Assembly (NCBI GenBank): GCA_016648135.1
Contig: JADDOH010004261.1
Span: 124,001 to 188,000 of the forward strand
Source of the DNA: Agrypnia vestita
Taxonomy: Eukaryota; Arthropoda; Insecta; Trichoptera; Phryganeidae
Direction: 5' to 3'
DNA length: 64,000 nt
Position 1 is the first letter of the stretch. Each line of letters starts with the position of its first letter. The position numbers and the translations under genes were made by a program. Below are positions 11,266 through 23,188 of this stretch, piece by piece. The notes beneath the pieces are model-generated. The model made no database searches, was not told where the DNA came from, and saw only the letters and a list, made by a program, of their open reading frames with translations.

Positions 11266-11833
11266 TGTCACGAAAGGGCAAGCAGAAGGAATAGGCAATA
11301 TTCGAATCCCTTGTAATATGTCACAACACTGAAGTAGGATCTAGAACGGTCTAAAATTATCTACAACCCTCGAAAAACGTCTACAACATTCGAGGAATAC
11401 CTGGAAAAGCCTAGAAGAGACGAGAACCTTTTCTTAAACACTAGAATAATCTAGAAGGTTTTATAATCCAGTTTTTGGATAAAATGTTTGACAATTCGTC
11501 GAAGTACGCACGAGCCGCGAGACGACGCCCAGGGTGGCCAGTTGTGAAACAATCGAAGCGAAATAATCAAGCGAATACCTCACTGGCGAAATAAATAAAT
11601 GCGATAAATACTACGTGCGAAAATTGAATGAAATGTTTTAGTGAATGTTAAATACGTGTTACCCAGCGATAATAAAATGATCATTTATGAGTGATAAATT
11701 GCGAAATAGTGTAATTTAAAAAAAGTTCAATTAATTTTAAGTGAGTTTGTAATAATGAATTAATCATTAATAAATAAGTCCCTAATTAATTTCCAGTGTT
11801 TTCATTAATTTCTCCCGCTACCGACACATGACA
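11266..11833 (+). mobile_element. Possible solo LTR (TGTCA...TGACA)
   Basis: The block starts TGTCACGAAAGGGCAAGCAG and ends CCGACACATGACA, which gives TG...CA-type inverted termini. It contains TATAA near 11461 and AATAAA-type signals downstream, as in an LTR retrotransposon. Its start resembles 33308 (TGTAACGAGATGGTAAACAG; both continue with AGAAGGAAT). I find no target-site duplication, no second LTR and no internal coding region, so the call is tentative. Confidence 0.4.
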
Positions 11834-12248
11834 ATATATTTGTTGCAATAACACAATATCAATCACATATTAATGATTTTAATGACTGTCGATGCCCTTT
11901 ATTTGCTGAAAGTAGTAGGTGAACAATTTATTCAAAAATATAAAATAAAAACAAATGTAGTAAAGAAAAATAAACAATGGTAAAAATAAATATATTAGTT
12001 GTAAAATGTAAATGTAGTGAGTAGAGACAGCAGAGCAAATCACCTTTATGTGTCCGCGAGATGTCTGTACACAAATTTGTTCACAAAATAAAAATTTCAC
12101 AGTGAGAACGAAAACAGCAGTAATGGATTTGGAGCCGCCCATCAATACCTGCAAAGCGTACCTTTCTACCAAAAATGAAAAGGCGATTAAAAAAATCACT
12201 TTCATAATTAACTATATGTCTTTTGCGTAACGGTATTGGTATGTCAAG
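11834..12248. other. No gene called; competing weak frames
   Basis: The 12040-12230 stretch has higher GC and is open on both strands: plus PPINTCKAYLSTKNEKAIKK, and minus beginning MKVIFLIAFSFLVERYALQV, which looks like a signal peptide. The minus frame soon turns into AT-driven Ile/Phe/Tyr-rich residues, so I do not call it. Confidence 0.3.
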
Positions 12249-12380
12249 ATGGGAAGATTTGAATACGCGGTAACGCCGAACGCGGTGATGACAAGTTTAG
12301 CCATGATATTTCATCTGAACGCTGTGGATGAAGATATTAATGCGTTTGTAAGAAACAATCTTTCTTATATCATCTTTTAA
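12249..12380 (+). CDS. Candidate small exon or 43-codon micro-ORF
   Basis: ATG at 12249 opens a frame whose first 33 codons look like real protein (MGRFEYAVTPNAVM, then a short hydrophobic stretch, then HLNAVDEDINAF). These 33 codons end exactly at a good 5' splice donor, TTT|GTAAGA (12348). Unspliced, the frame runs ten more codons to TAA at 12378-12380. GC is higher than in the flanks. The preceding bases GTATGTCAAG could serve as a weak acceptor. No family recognised and no companion exon identified. Confidence 0.22.
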   Translation: MGRFEYAVTPNAVMTSLAMIFHLNAVDEDINAFVRNNLSYIIF

Positions 12381-13544
12381 TACAGTGTACTTGAGCCGTA
12401 GAATTCCAAAATCCGCTCTAGACATTTTTATTATCGTCTATTAAGTGTTGGGATAAAGATCTTAGAGATCCAGACATTGTTATTTTCAGAATACGGATGA
12501 TTGTGTGTTTATGATCGAGAAAAGTGTAATTAATAGCTACGAGTATGTCCATTAAAGTTTTTTTATCAGTACTCAAATGAAATGAAATCTAATCGCCATC
12601 AAATCAATGTTTGCATTGCCAGCCTATTCTCCAAACCCACCCCGATATCTGCAGCACACCCCCTCGGCCCAGACCCCATCCCCTATTGAATCGGCGCCTT
12701 TGCCGGCTTTTGGAGTGGTCTAAGCATTACTCTGCCATTGAATTCTATGAAAGGATCGAGGATATGACTCTTGAAGCAGCATTGACTCTCGCAATGGCTT
12801 TATGACCAACCTGACGATTGTCTGAGGCTTGATTAAAAGACTCGGAAGCAGCACAGCGCCGCCCTTTAGGGATTATCGCGAGCAATTGTATTATTGTTCA
12901 ATGTTTTTGCGACATATTTTCAAGAGTTTTGGTACTAGAGCGGCAGTATACATTTAATATATTTTAAATCGTCGTTGTGTGTTTCGTAGCTTTCGTGAAT
13001 TTGTGATATCAAATAAATATAATAATTGGGAACATACTTTTGAACTTGCAGAGACATGGTCAAATACAGAATGGCTGGGTAGATGTCAAACATATTAAGT
13101 AAATAAATTATTAAATATAGGTTTAAATAAATCATCTATACTTTATTCATACAAGCTTCAATTGTCAAAATGACCTTAAATATTACATCGATATAACTAA
13201 AAATAAAAGATTAGAGAATTAAAAAAAATAAAAAAATGAATATGTATTTTAAAAAGAATGAGTATGCATACACAGCGTCTCGGATATTTAATTTCTTTCT
13301 AGGGTAAGTAATATTTATTTATGATTATAAAAAATTTATATATATATATTCGTATTATTAAAACACATATGTATTTTTTTTTTTTTAATTGTATATGCAC
13401 AGTAATAATTACATTTATGTACAATAATAAATCTTCTGATCGCATAGGACGGACGCTGGACTAACATAGACGGAAATTGCATAAATTATATAGGTGTTAA
13501 GTATTAACACGTGATTAACTAACTAACTTAACATCATGTCATTT
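12381..13544. other. No firm gene; one coding-like patch
   Basis: 12600-12805 is GC-richer with a plus frame ending EDMTLEAALTLAMAL and a Pro/His-rich start. It may be a decayed exon or part of a repeat. The rest is AT-rich, with (TA)n near 13337-13350. Confidence 0.35.
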
Positions 13545-13790
13545 TCCGCAGGGGTGGGCAGAGACAATGGAGCTCCACAACAACTCTCACTTCATTCACA
13601 TTCATGTATCATCGCATGCTCGTCTATTGTTGGGGATCCTAACAGGACCTATACGGTTAACCTGGTCTTGATAAGTCTTCCGTAGCCGCCCTTAATTTCT
13701 GGCGCCATCAGCACTTGCATCATATATCTTTCATACCATTCTCTTCTCATACATTCGCTTAGCATAACCAGACCACTGTTTTTTAATTCT
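13545..13790. repeat. Interspersed repeat, family T, copy 2
   Basis: Matches 4915-5035 over about 105 bp (GGGTGGGCAGAGACAATGGA ... TTGTTGGGGATCCTAAC) and continues with GTCTTCCGTAGCCGCCC and CTTTCATACCATTCTCTTCT. Probably the 3' part of a retroelement. No intact frame. Confidence 0.5.
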
Positions 13791-15144
13791 TTTTTTTATG
13801 CTTACATTAAGATTAACATGCATTATAAGATAATAATAAAAGTATTAGAAAAAAAAGAATCCATAAAAACATAGTTTTTATTATAAATCCTTTATATGCG
13901 AGGTCTTCGTTTCAGCTTGTTTACAATTTGATTACGCTTGATAAACTCAAATATTAAACCCGTCAAGATTTTCATGCCACTTCAACACTTTGTTGTATTT
14001 ATGTTCTTTTAAGTTTAATTGATATATGAATAGTACAATGATAGATAAAAATGTAGTAGATATTTTTTCATAATTTTATAATTTTTTTCAATTCACAACC
14101 AACGAAACCATTTTACAAAATAACCACCAGCTTTTGTTTTGTAGCAATTTTAAATAAAAATATAAATACTAAAGTGTCCATGATTTAAATAATTCTAGAA
14201 AAGTACCAGAGAATAGGTACTTACTTGCCGGACGCCTGAGATAAATCTGCATTTTTTTTATATGTGAGTGTATGTGTGACCCCAAATGTATGTGATAATG
14301 CATTGTCGTCATCGACATAAAGTCGATGCGCAAAATTTCAGCTCGATCGGATGACGACAAGTGCGTTAATTTCTAATTTCAAGATTTTTTCACAAGGAAT
14401 CAAAACCGGTCGTGAACTTAATATAAAGGATTTAAAAATAGTAAACATTTTTATGTATTTTATAGATAAAAATTATATTTAAAAAAAAATATTTTGTAGA
14501 TAGGTAACATCGAATTTACACAAAGTAGGTACGAAATTCCACACAGGTACAAAATTTAAGCTACAAAGCTCACACTAAGACCTCTAAGCTTTTATCTTTG
14601 TAATGGCACAGTATAGTAAACATAACATAGTAACATATAGTAAACATGCTTTATTATACTGTGGTAATGGTGACAAGTTGTAGTTATAGTAGGCGTATTC
14701 ATTTAAATGAAATTAATTGAGACATGATATGAAATATTTGATAACCTGTGTGGCACATTTGAAACGTGCGCTCATATGATGCGAGGTATGCTGTCCCGGA
14801 GGGTTATGTCAGGAATGTAGGATGCTCGAAATATTTCCGTGAGACCAATCAGATGTTCAGGAGCGTACACAGGTCGGGTTGATAAGTCATCTCCCATAAC
14901 TAATGGTTTACTGACATGGCTTCCCTGGGCAATATTAAAAAAATAAAAAATAAATAAATAAAAGATAACGTCTGACTACCTGAATCAATTTATAAGATTG
15001 TGCCTGTATTTAGATTTATAATGTAATTTTTTTATGGTGTGACTATGTTGTATATGTCATACCCATGTCCTTGGTTCAATTATTTATTGAATAATAATAC
15101 TTAATCGATTTTTAAACCTAAAATTTGTCTACTGCTTTGATCTC
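13791..15144. other. No supported gene
   Basis: AT-rich. A patch near 14270-14420 carries AAAATTTCAGCTCGATCGGA followed downstream by TTAATATAAAGG. A similar arrangement recurs near 61860-61950 and weakly near 28390-28505, so it is a low-copy repeat. Confidence 0.45.
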
Positions 15145-15181
15145 AGACGAAATCTACTGCTTGTATCAGTAGATTTCGTCT
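15145..15181. repeat. Perfect 15-bp-arm hairpin
   Basis: AGACGAAATCTACTG and CAGTAGATTTCGTCT are separated by 7 nt. The sequence around it is unremarkable. Confidence 0.8.
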
Positions 15182-15599
15182 TAGATACAGAAATGTAATT
15201 ATGGGAAGAAGACGCAGAATTTCAGACAAAAACATATTAACCAATTAATGAGTTACATAATTTCTGCACCAAAAATTATAAAATATTATTAGAAAGCATT
15301 GAAACATATCAGTGATATTCAGAGAATTTGTCAGTTGGATTTTGTCATTTTTTATTGCCATATAAATGCAAAATATATAAAAGTAAGCTGGAGCAGTAAT
15401 ATGTTAGATTTATGATCGAGATGAATAGAATGGAGACTAAATATTCCTCTTGAAAGACAACAAAGAAAATTAGACTTCTTTGGAAAATAGTAGGAATATT
15501 AATATGATGAATGCGTACTTAATTATCTTTGTGCGTCTTTATTTTACCATGTAAACTATATTATTTTATAGAAGGTATTTATCGGGTTTTTATAAGAAC

Positions 15600-16217
15600 A
15601 TATGCACAAAGGTGCTGCCTGCCTTAATTATAATTTTGTTATATTTAAGTCGCATGCATAAAATCCCTCCTCTATCATATCGAAGATGCATACAAGATCT
15701 GTGTTATCTTTATAAAATCTTGAATAACTTGGTTGACTCACCCTATTTATTAAAGAAAATAGGTTTAAGTTGTCCTACATACTCAACGCGTTCAAATAAT
15801 TTATTTTACGCAAACTTTGGTAGGACTAACTACTTAAAAAACTGCTTTGTAACTCGATGCACCTCAAAATACAATCTGTTAAATTCTACAAATAATCTAG
15901 ACATTTTTACTGACAATTTGCTTTTATTTAAAATGAAACTCCGCAATCTCATTTATGACTATTGATTTGATACTTCTTTAATTGAATCCCATTCCCTCCC
16001 TCTCCCCGCCCCTCCCATTTTATGCATTATCATAATTTAAATCTTTGAAATATTTATTATTTATCACATATTCTTTATCTTTCTTTTTTATTTAGTTTTT
16101 TTTTACCAGCTTCGAGGAAACTTTACTAGTCATACTCACGATTTTTTTTGTTGATATTATATAAAAAAAAATTTAAATTGTACTGTATGTTTCCCAAATA
16201 AAATAAAATAAAATAAA
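15600..16217 (+). mobile_element. Non-LTR retrotransposon C-terminal domain plus 3' tail
   Basis: The plus frame 15612-15965 reads RRCIQDLCYLYKILNNLVDS, then NLFYANFGRTNYLKNCFVTR, then FTDNLLLFKMKLRNLIYDY and a stop. This is the layout of the C-terminus of Jockey/CR1-like LINE polyproteins: basic start, DxxxLYKxLNNxxDxP, a Thr/Asn-rich middle, and final LxxFKxKLRxL. The RT core is absent (5' truncation). About 230 bp of 3'UTR ends in an (AAATA)n-type tail at 16198-16217. The frame is intact over its length, so the insertion may be younger than others here. Confidence 0.65.
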
Positions 16218-16659
16218 TGCTTTTGCGGAAACTAGGTTTCGCCGAACTTTTTTACTAATTTATTTTACAAATACAATATATTTCGTGTGCATATGATCAG
16301 TAAAAGGCGATTACAGAATGTGTTAATATATAGAACTGCACAGAAAATACTCGGCAAATAATCATCGGCAATGTTTGTCGAAGTAATGTGAGGCTTAGTT
16401 ATTAGCTTAATTTAATAACAATTTTGTAATAATCATTTAATAATTAATGGCTTTTGTGTCATCTTGTTATGTTTGCCCGATAAATATAAATAAATAATCA
16501 CATACCTAAATACTCTTTCTAAAAATTGCAAAAATCCGCTATGTTACAGCAATACTAATGTAGGTAGGTATTAATGTAACCTGAGGATTTTAATGTCAGT
16601 ATTTTTAAGATACTAAAGACTTATATAAATTTAATAAAAAACTCCGATTATACAATACA
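16218..16659. other. No supported gene
   Basis: AT-rich, nothing recognised. Confidence 0.55.
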
Positions 16660-16931
16660 TTATATATATCGACGGTTCTTACGTACACCTACTGTCGAAT
16701 CTTCGAAAATTCTTTTTTTCGTTTTACTATAAATCATCCAATTTACTCTACATTTTTAGATAATGTTGAAAGAAATTTTAATTTTCGTTTCCAACAAAGT
16801 ACCTAATATATTAAAGGAAATTTAAATTATATAAAAATATAGAGTAAATCGGATGGTTTAAGATATATTAAAACGAAAATCGATTTTTTGCAGATTCGAC
16901 AGTATACGTAGGGTCCATCGATATGTATATG
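16660..16931. mobile_element. MITE, family C, about 105-bp inverted-repeat arms
   Basis: The left arm starts TATATATCGACGGTTCTTAC and the right arm ends GTAGGGTCCATCGATATGTA. Inside them ACTGTCGAATCTTCGAAAAT pairs with CAGATTCGACAGTATAC, and ATCATCCAATTTACTCTACA pairs with TATAGAGTAAATCGGATGGT. Non-coding fold-back element. Confidence 0.7.
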
Positions 16932-18164
16932 AAGGTAAATCATAATTTTTGCATTGTTTAAAAAAAAAAACATTTCAATTTCAATTTCAAAAAACTTATT
17001 ATTATAACTTAGGCTTATTTAATTGTGCACCTAAATTTTTTTACCTATATTTTTTTTTACATTTTAGTTTAGATTAAAATATGAAACACCATTGTTTAAT
17101 TCTGCTGCAACGTGCGCAGACATACTTCTCAATTTAGTAAAATTAATTCAAGATCACGCGTCACAATTTCAAAGATATTTTTTACCCGAGTCGATCTTGA
17201 ACAAAACAATGACGAATAGAAAACATGGATTGAGACGTGTCGGACGTTTTTTATTTGGCTAATGAAATTGAGAATTCCCGCGGTAATCAATTACCAATCC
17301 ATATCCAGCGTTTCTCACAGGTAGCCCAGTGCTGCCACCACTCCGCGAGGAGTACCGGCGGCAGGTACTGGTCTGGTCTACATTCCGATGAACGTACATG
17401 AGGATGACACGAAGTAAGACAACTGAGCGCAGTGTTGTGCGAAGACACGAAATAGATCACTCAATTATCGATAAGATATCAGTCGAATAAAATGGTCAAT
17501 TAATTGTAATTTCTGCGGGTTACTCAGCAAGCAAGAGCGTGCATAGAGTACACTGAAGCATGAATTTTACGTTAGCATATATTTTGAAAAATAAATCGAA
17601 TTAATAGATAAAAATCGTAATATTTCATATGCACAATTATTACTGTATAGGCTATCGCCAATTGCTGGTGCTCGCTACGCGGCCATGGAAGTCTGCAACC
17701 GGCTTAGGTTGTACTGGCCGTTGCGTGGCTGATAGTGGCCACAGCGCGGCTGCGTCTGCGATTGGCTATCACCCTGCTGCTTTTCATAGGATTTGATTAT
17801 TATTTGAAACTGGTAACGGCAAAAACATGCACTGCATGCTGCGTTTTTGAAGCAATCATAATATATAAGATTTTCAACCATACGCATATTCAAACCTAAA
17901 AATTAAACGTCAAAAATATACTTGCCTACATAAAAAATAAAATTGACCTAAGAAAATATAAATATCGATGTATTTTGCTTTAAAGTGACTCAAAAGTTAA
18001 ATAATGTATATGTGATATTTTTACTGATTAAATAATACATATATTTTAAAATAATCTGTAGACCCGGCTTCATAGGATTTGATTAATTTTTGAAGCTGGC
18101 AATAAGAAAAACAACGCATTACTTATTGCCTTTTAAGCTCAATCGTAAAATACTTATTTCTTAC
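16932..18164. other. No gene called; GC-richer patches
   Basis: 17265-17430 is GC-richer and contains an excellent acceptor-like GCGTTTCTCACAG|GTAGCCC, but the frame after it stops within 25 codons. 17645-17900 is GC-rich with a minus frame lacking motifs. The words TTCATAGGATTTGATTA occur near 17785 and again near 18070, a local divergent duplication. Confidence 0.4.
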
Positions 18165-18345
18165 TTCTGATGGCCGTAACTCTTGCAGAGCTCTATCCAC
18201 CTGGATCATGCATTTCTACTTGCGATCTCTCCTTCTGCTCACATCCCTCCAGATCAGCCTTTACATTTACCATGAGGCGCTGTCTGGGTCTGCCCAGTGG
18301 TACTTTTCCAGGTGATTTTGCATTTAATGGCTCTGTCACTGTCTG
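18165..18345 (-). pseudogene. LINE polyprotein C-terminal remnant
   Basis: Minus-strand reading gives PLGRPRQRLMVNVKADLEGC, a run of charged residues, and HDPGG...SSARVTAIR with one in-frame stop. GRPRQRW-type motifs followed by a DL helix and a late Arg/Trp segment are typical of RTE/CR1-like LINE C-termini. The Trp after GRPRQR is lost. Confidence 0.4.
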
Positions 18346-20550
18346 CCCAAAATATGTACATGTCCGGTTTAAAAAAGTTGGCTACTTCTGATGGTGCTGG
18401 TTATGAAAGGTTGTTATAATAATAATGGAGTTCTTGTCTATTGCACTGCTGCCTATTGCAACACCGGGTCTAGGTCCCATTATTATTGTCCTTAATACTT
18501 TATTTTAAAACAAGAAGAGCCTTCGTTTTATTTAAGGATCATTGTCCATGACTCCACTTCATATGACATAACTCATTTGATGATAGTGTTTTAGACACCT
18601 AATTTAGTGTTTCTGTCCAGGAATTTTGGTTTTGGCAACCTGCTCATGCTATAAAATATACAGATAAATACTTAATTTCAATTTTTTTCCCAAAATATAT
18701 TCTTACGTAAAAAACATGCTTCAATGTACTAACTGCACGCGCCCATCAGTAAGGTAAATACCACAACTGATTTTGTTTGAAAATTGTGGACGACGAAGAT
18801 ATTTTATTGGTTTGATAGCCGTTTTACTATTGACATTGTAATTTTATTTTTTATTAAATGAAATTTAATCAATTGACGATGATTCAATTTTACAAGTATT
18901 TCTTCCTCGAAGAATTTTTGGGATTTTATTGATAAAAAAGTATTGAAAAAGTCATGAATCTTAGCGACGTTTCGGAAAATTTTCCCTTTTGAAGTGATTT
19001 GCAGTGACCTGAACAGACAAATCTGCTGATGCGAGGGAGGGTTATTCATATAAACTAGCCGTACAACCTTGAAAATTCACGGGAAATAGTAATTATTAAT
19101 TAATTGCGTGATTGCGTGTCACACTCTAAATAAATATCTAAAGTTATCACTCCAGCAAGTTACGCATAGACAGCGAAATTATTATATTTAGATTACTAGG
19201 GAATGTTATTCTGATCTTCTTAATTAATAATTCGGGCAAATATGACAATTTATATTATTTTCCAGCATTATAATCACAAACCACAGGTCTGATGAGAAAG
19301 TATTTTTTTTTGTCAATTTGTTATACTCTCTATTGACAATTAAGTCGGAGGCAAAGGCTGGAATCTTACTAGTAGATTACCAATTAACTCCTCCTTTTAA
19401 AGCACAAGAGCTTTGCTTAGTTTGAAAAAAGGAAGATAATTGATGCAACATGATTTCATGCTTACATCATTAAATTTGTTTGCGGTTGCTAATGGAATGG
19501 TTTCGTACATTCGTTTTGTGTTCAACATATTGAATGATTAGTTTGGGATGCTAATGCTTCTAAACGGATTCAAAGAGGCTTGAATCATATTTATTTGAAT
19601 TAAATGATACATCATTTTTTATTTGTGTAGCTGTGATTCTTCGTAATATAATAATTTTTTGGAAATTGTAATGTAATTGATTTCTGAGGCGATATAAAAA
19701 TATGTTAATTTATTAATAAATAAATAGCTGTATGTAAAAGATGAATATCCTAGACAGAAAATTGACATGCAGTAAGTATTGTGTTTAAAAACAGGGTGTC
19801 TCATAGCAAGTAGTAAAAACTTAAAAAATCTTTTTCATTCAATTTTGAATAAAATATATTGTTTACATCTAGGTGAAGTATATAATAAATAAGCGACATC
19901 AAAGTTTTTACTTTTTCCAATATTTTATCTAATTATCTTCTGTAAAACGTTGTAGTGTCTTGAAAGTAAGTTATATCGAAAATTAAAAGTTCATTAATTT
20001 TGAGTGAAATGATAAAACTTTACAAAAAAAAATCTGGTTAAAATTTATTCTGCAGTTCTTTACCCCTCAAAATACTAGTTATATATTTAAATTAATATCT
20101 GTAAATATATTTCACTCTAGAATCATCTATTGGGGTCAATAATGACCAGTCTGTTTGTTAAAAAATACAATAAAAATGTAATAGTAATGTAATTTGTATT
20201 AAATTTGATGTTCTCCATGTATCAATATTATGAAAAAATAAATTTGACGATCAACCATATTCCTCAATAAACCAACATAATTAGAAATGGCTGTCTTTAA
20301 TGTTAAATGCTGTCAGTAGATGTCATTATACGCCACCGGTACTAGCAACGCGATACAAGTTACAGCTACTTTCGGTCAAAAGTCTCGTATTCTTACAAAA
20401 AACTCTCAATTTATCAATACAAATCTCAGTTCACGTCTTTGTATTGAAAGTTAAACCAAGACCGATCAATTGTACGAAGTAAGCTCGGTGCATTAGATAA
20501 TTTCCAATCCAATTGCGACAAATCGATCACTTTGGTGACTAATCAATTTT
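18346..20550. other. No supported gene
   Basis: AT-rich. 19795-19860 starts CAGGGTGTCTCATAGC and is the inverted counterpart of 7670-7735. 18410-18485 has TTATTATTGTCC-type inverted words. No coding gene seen. Confidence 0.5.
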
Positions 20551-20770
20551 CTCATGCCGGGTCGTTTTTCTGGCGGCGCGGTTTGTGTTCTCGCCGCCAG
20601 GGAAATCCGGCCGCTTTGTGTTGTTTATTTAATTAAATTTGAATTAAGTCAAACCGCTTTACAATTATGTCGTCACGTCCCGAGCAGCGCGCGGGCGGTG
20701 AAAGGCCGCAGACCCGCGGCCGTCGTGTCACACGAGCTTTTCTTTGTCTATGCTCGTTTCTTTTACAGAA
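20551..20770. other. GC-rich island
   Basis: CpG-rich block with TTTCTGGCGGCGCGGTTTGT, CGAGCAGCGCGCGGGCGG and GGCCGCAGACCCGCGGCC. An AT-rich TTTAATTAAATT homeodomain-type site sits in the middle. Frames exist on both strands (plus 20554-20775), but the composition explains them. Candidate conserved regulatory element. Confidence 0.4.
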
Positions 20771-20998
20771 AATAAAATCTATTTTCAAATAATATCTGTG
20801 GAAAGGTAGATTTTTCTCTCTCTCAAATATGTCAAAAAGAGCAATGTAACTATTACATAAACATGTATTTTGAAAAGAAAACATCAAAATGTTACGATAT
20901 ATTAAAATCTGAATAATATGATAATGTGTGTTATTTTGGGATCTTAACAATATTGGGATGTCAGATCTTTATTCCAATCTTTATTCTTGACAGGTATG

Positions 20999-21547
20999 TA
21001 TATGTCGCAGCCATTTGTTTAAATTAGCCAGTTAGTTGGACGCCTAGGCCGTTCATTAAACGCCGGCATTCAATTAAATGGCTGAAGGACAACTAGCCAA
21101 GTCATTGAGAGCAACGTTGAACTAGATGACTGAACGTCGTGTAGTCATTTAGTTAAATCGAATATTGATGAATTTCTGATGTTTGGTTAGTTGTATGCTA
21201 ATTTGTTTTTATATGCCTACTATTTATTTATATAAATAAAGATGTAAATGTTCGATTGTCCAAAATCTAAAATCTACTATAGTTCTTTTTGACACAACGT
21301 TGCATTATTTGTTTTGGTGACTACTAGCGCCGCAGTGGAAAAAACTGATCTAAAGTTGAATCACTTGGCTGAGTCTTGGTCAGTCATCTTCAAAGGGCTG
21401 ACTTTCAATACGCCATGTCGTTAAACGTTGAGTGATTCTAGTTCAATTAACTATCGGCCTAGGCATCCAATTGAACGCCGGCGTTTAATGAATGGCCTAG
21501 GCGTCCAACTAACTGGCTAATTTAACCAAATGGCTGCGACATATATA
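20999..21547. mobile_element. MITE, family D, long GC-rich terminal inverted repeats
   Basis: The left end reads TATATGTCGCAGCCATTTG, then TTAGCCAGTTAGTTGGACGC, then CTAGGCCGTTCATTAAACGC. The right end is the inverted counterpart (GCGTTTAATGAATGGCCTAG ... CCAAATGGCTGCGACATATA), with arms of about 75 bp and few mismatches. The interior has more copies of GCCTAGGC, TTGAAC and AATGGCTGA-type words. Non-coding, about 550 bp. Confidence 0.75.
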
Positions 21548-22055
21548 TCATTTCATTGCCGCTAATTTCGATTTTTTAAGTTTGATATGTTTGAAATTAA
21601 CGAATCAATCAATCAGAAAGCTCATAAACGTAAACAAACTTCAAGTTATTCATAATTACGAATAATGAGTTTTCTAATTGACTGAATTCATTCATTTCAA
21701 ACCTGTCAAACACAAAACGTAAAAAAAACGACGTCACAATGTTGTAAAATAAATGTCAAGATACAGAAATAGCAATATTGCTTAGTTCAGAATAAGGATG
21801 AATAATTTTGATAGGAGTATTACGATATATATTTTTTATTTCGATTTATTTTCAAAATATGTGTTTACGTAAATATCATGCTTTAATGTTCTCACTGCAC
21901 GTCCCTGTTGTATTTTAATATCGAAAATGTTTATTCAGAAAGCACCAGAAGAAAACATTATAATGACACATATTATTGATAGAATTGGCGTTAATATTGT
22001 AGAGGTTATTCACTATGATAGTTAAAATGGATGGAATACAACTATATTTTATCTA
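21548..22055. other. No supported gene
   Basis: AT-rich, nothing recognised. Confidence 0.55.
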
Positions 22056-22800
22056 GTTGAGTTTAATTAAATATTATATATTTTACCACTCGAGTTTTGA
22101 GAGTGATGTAACCTCTCATTGACAGGTGAAGTATTTAATATTAATATTTAATATTAAATTTCTATTCTATTCCATTCTATTCTAAAACTAAAATAAAATA
22201 AAAAAATAATTAAAAAAAATAAATAAATATATTTAAAATTAAATTAAATTTCTATTCTATTCTAAAACTAAAACATATATATTTTTTATTTATTTCTAAG
22301 ATCTCCAAGATGTCCATTCTTCTTCCTTTATTGCACCTATATAATAATATCGAATCAAACTTATGTCCCTCCATTCTGGCATGCTCTGCCATTTCTGAAT
22401 TTAAACTAAAGTTTTTTACGGCTCTTTTATGCTCTTCTAGTCTTTCCTTTATTTTTCTCTCACTTTGTCCGATGTAAACCGCATCACAAATAACAATAAA
22501 ATCACTAAATAATAATAAAATAAATTTCTTTGTATTTCCAACTAAGATATGTTTTCCTATGCTTCAATTTCGTAATTAGTCGACTGGCGAGATCTTTGGT
22601 ATCATCATCTCCTTATGCTTTGAGCTGTCTTCTTCCTTTATAAGGAGCCAACGGTAGTGCAAATGAGAGAGATATATATGTTTTTCCACGAGTCATACAA
22701 AAGCTCTCCGCGGTTTGCTCACTTACTTATAATAATTAAGTACCTCTCACTTTCGAAACTCGAGGAGTAAAATATATAATATTTAATTAAACTCATGTAG
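22056..22800 (-). mobile_element. Inverted-repeat-flanked Penelope-like element fragment
   Basis: Ends are inverted over about 50 bp: GAGTTTAATTAAATATTATA ... CACTCGAGTTTTGAGAGTGA on the left against CTCTCACTTTCGAAACTCGA ... TAATATTTAATTAAACTC on the right. Between them lies a minus-strand GIY-YIG endonuclease remnant. TTAAATTTCTATTCTATTC occurs twice near the left end (22154 and 22245) as a direct repeat. Confidence 0.6.
22270..22550 (-). pseudogene. GIY-YIG endonuclease domain of a Penelope-like element
   Basis: The minus-strand frame with no early ATG reads CDAVYIGQSERKIKERLEEH, then KRAVKNFSLNSEMAEHARME, then GHKFDSILLYRCNKGRRMDI and LEILEINKKY. CDAVYIGQ-x-x-R-x(3)-RLxEHKRAVKN is the core GIY-YIG signature as found in PLEs: AVY and YIG strands, then the catalytic-type Arg, then the H-containing helix. 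The catalytic Glu helix is represented by MAEH/ME. Upstream, a different frame (LASRLITKLKHRKTYL) suggests a frameshift near 22555. The RT domain is absent. In PLEs this domain nicks target DNA; here it is a remnant. Confidence 0.7.
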
Positions 22801-23188
22801 GGAAAACATAGTTATGTTACATACATTTAAATGATATCATTATACGACACTACACCATGAGACCAAAGTCGAATGATGGAATTTCAAGTCTTTGGATGAT
22901 TGCTTAGCATGTGATTGGTAGCGGGATCGATACCCCAAACGTTTTATGATTTGCAGTTTTAGTGACAAATTTCGCTGGATTATCCGCTGACTAAATATAT
23001 CCTACACTAAAAAAATGTGCCTACAAATAGTACTTTTTTGAATTGCTGAAATTATTACAATTAATAATTATTTCATATGGGACTTCCATACCTACTTTCC
23101 CATAAAAAATATTATTTCGTCTTTGCGAGACATCTATAATGTATCTTGAACAACAGATAACTTTACAATCGTAATATAGGTTTGTTTG
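22801..23188. other. Repeat-derived, no gene
   Basis: Contains the family A end at 23072-23150 and a tRNA-B-box-like GGGATCGATACCCC near 22922, which is too degraded to call a SINE. Confidence 0.4.
23072..23150. repeat. MITE family A, right-end fragment
   Basis: GACTTCCATACCTACTTTCC, then TTTCGTCTTTGCGAGACATC, then TATAATGTATCTT. These match the right arm of the complete copy at 43313-43400. No matching left arm is visible. Confidence 0.6.

Noticed and set aside
11879..12205. Minus-strand secreted protein starting MKVIFLIAFSFL
   Set aside because: The signal-peptide-like start is attractive, but the rest becomes AT-driven Ile/Phe/Tyr repeats and a plus frame overlaps it.
22915..22940. SINE B box (GGGATCGATACCCC)
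   Set aside because: No A box or SINE body around it; the word is self-complementary enough to occur by chance.
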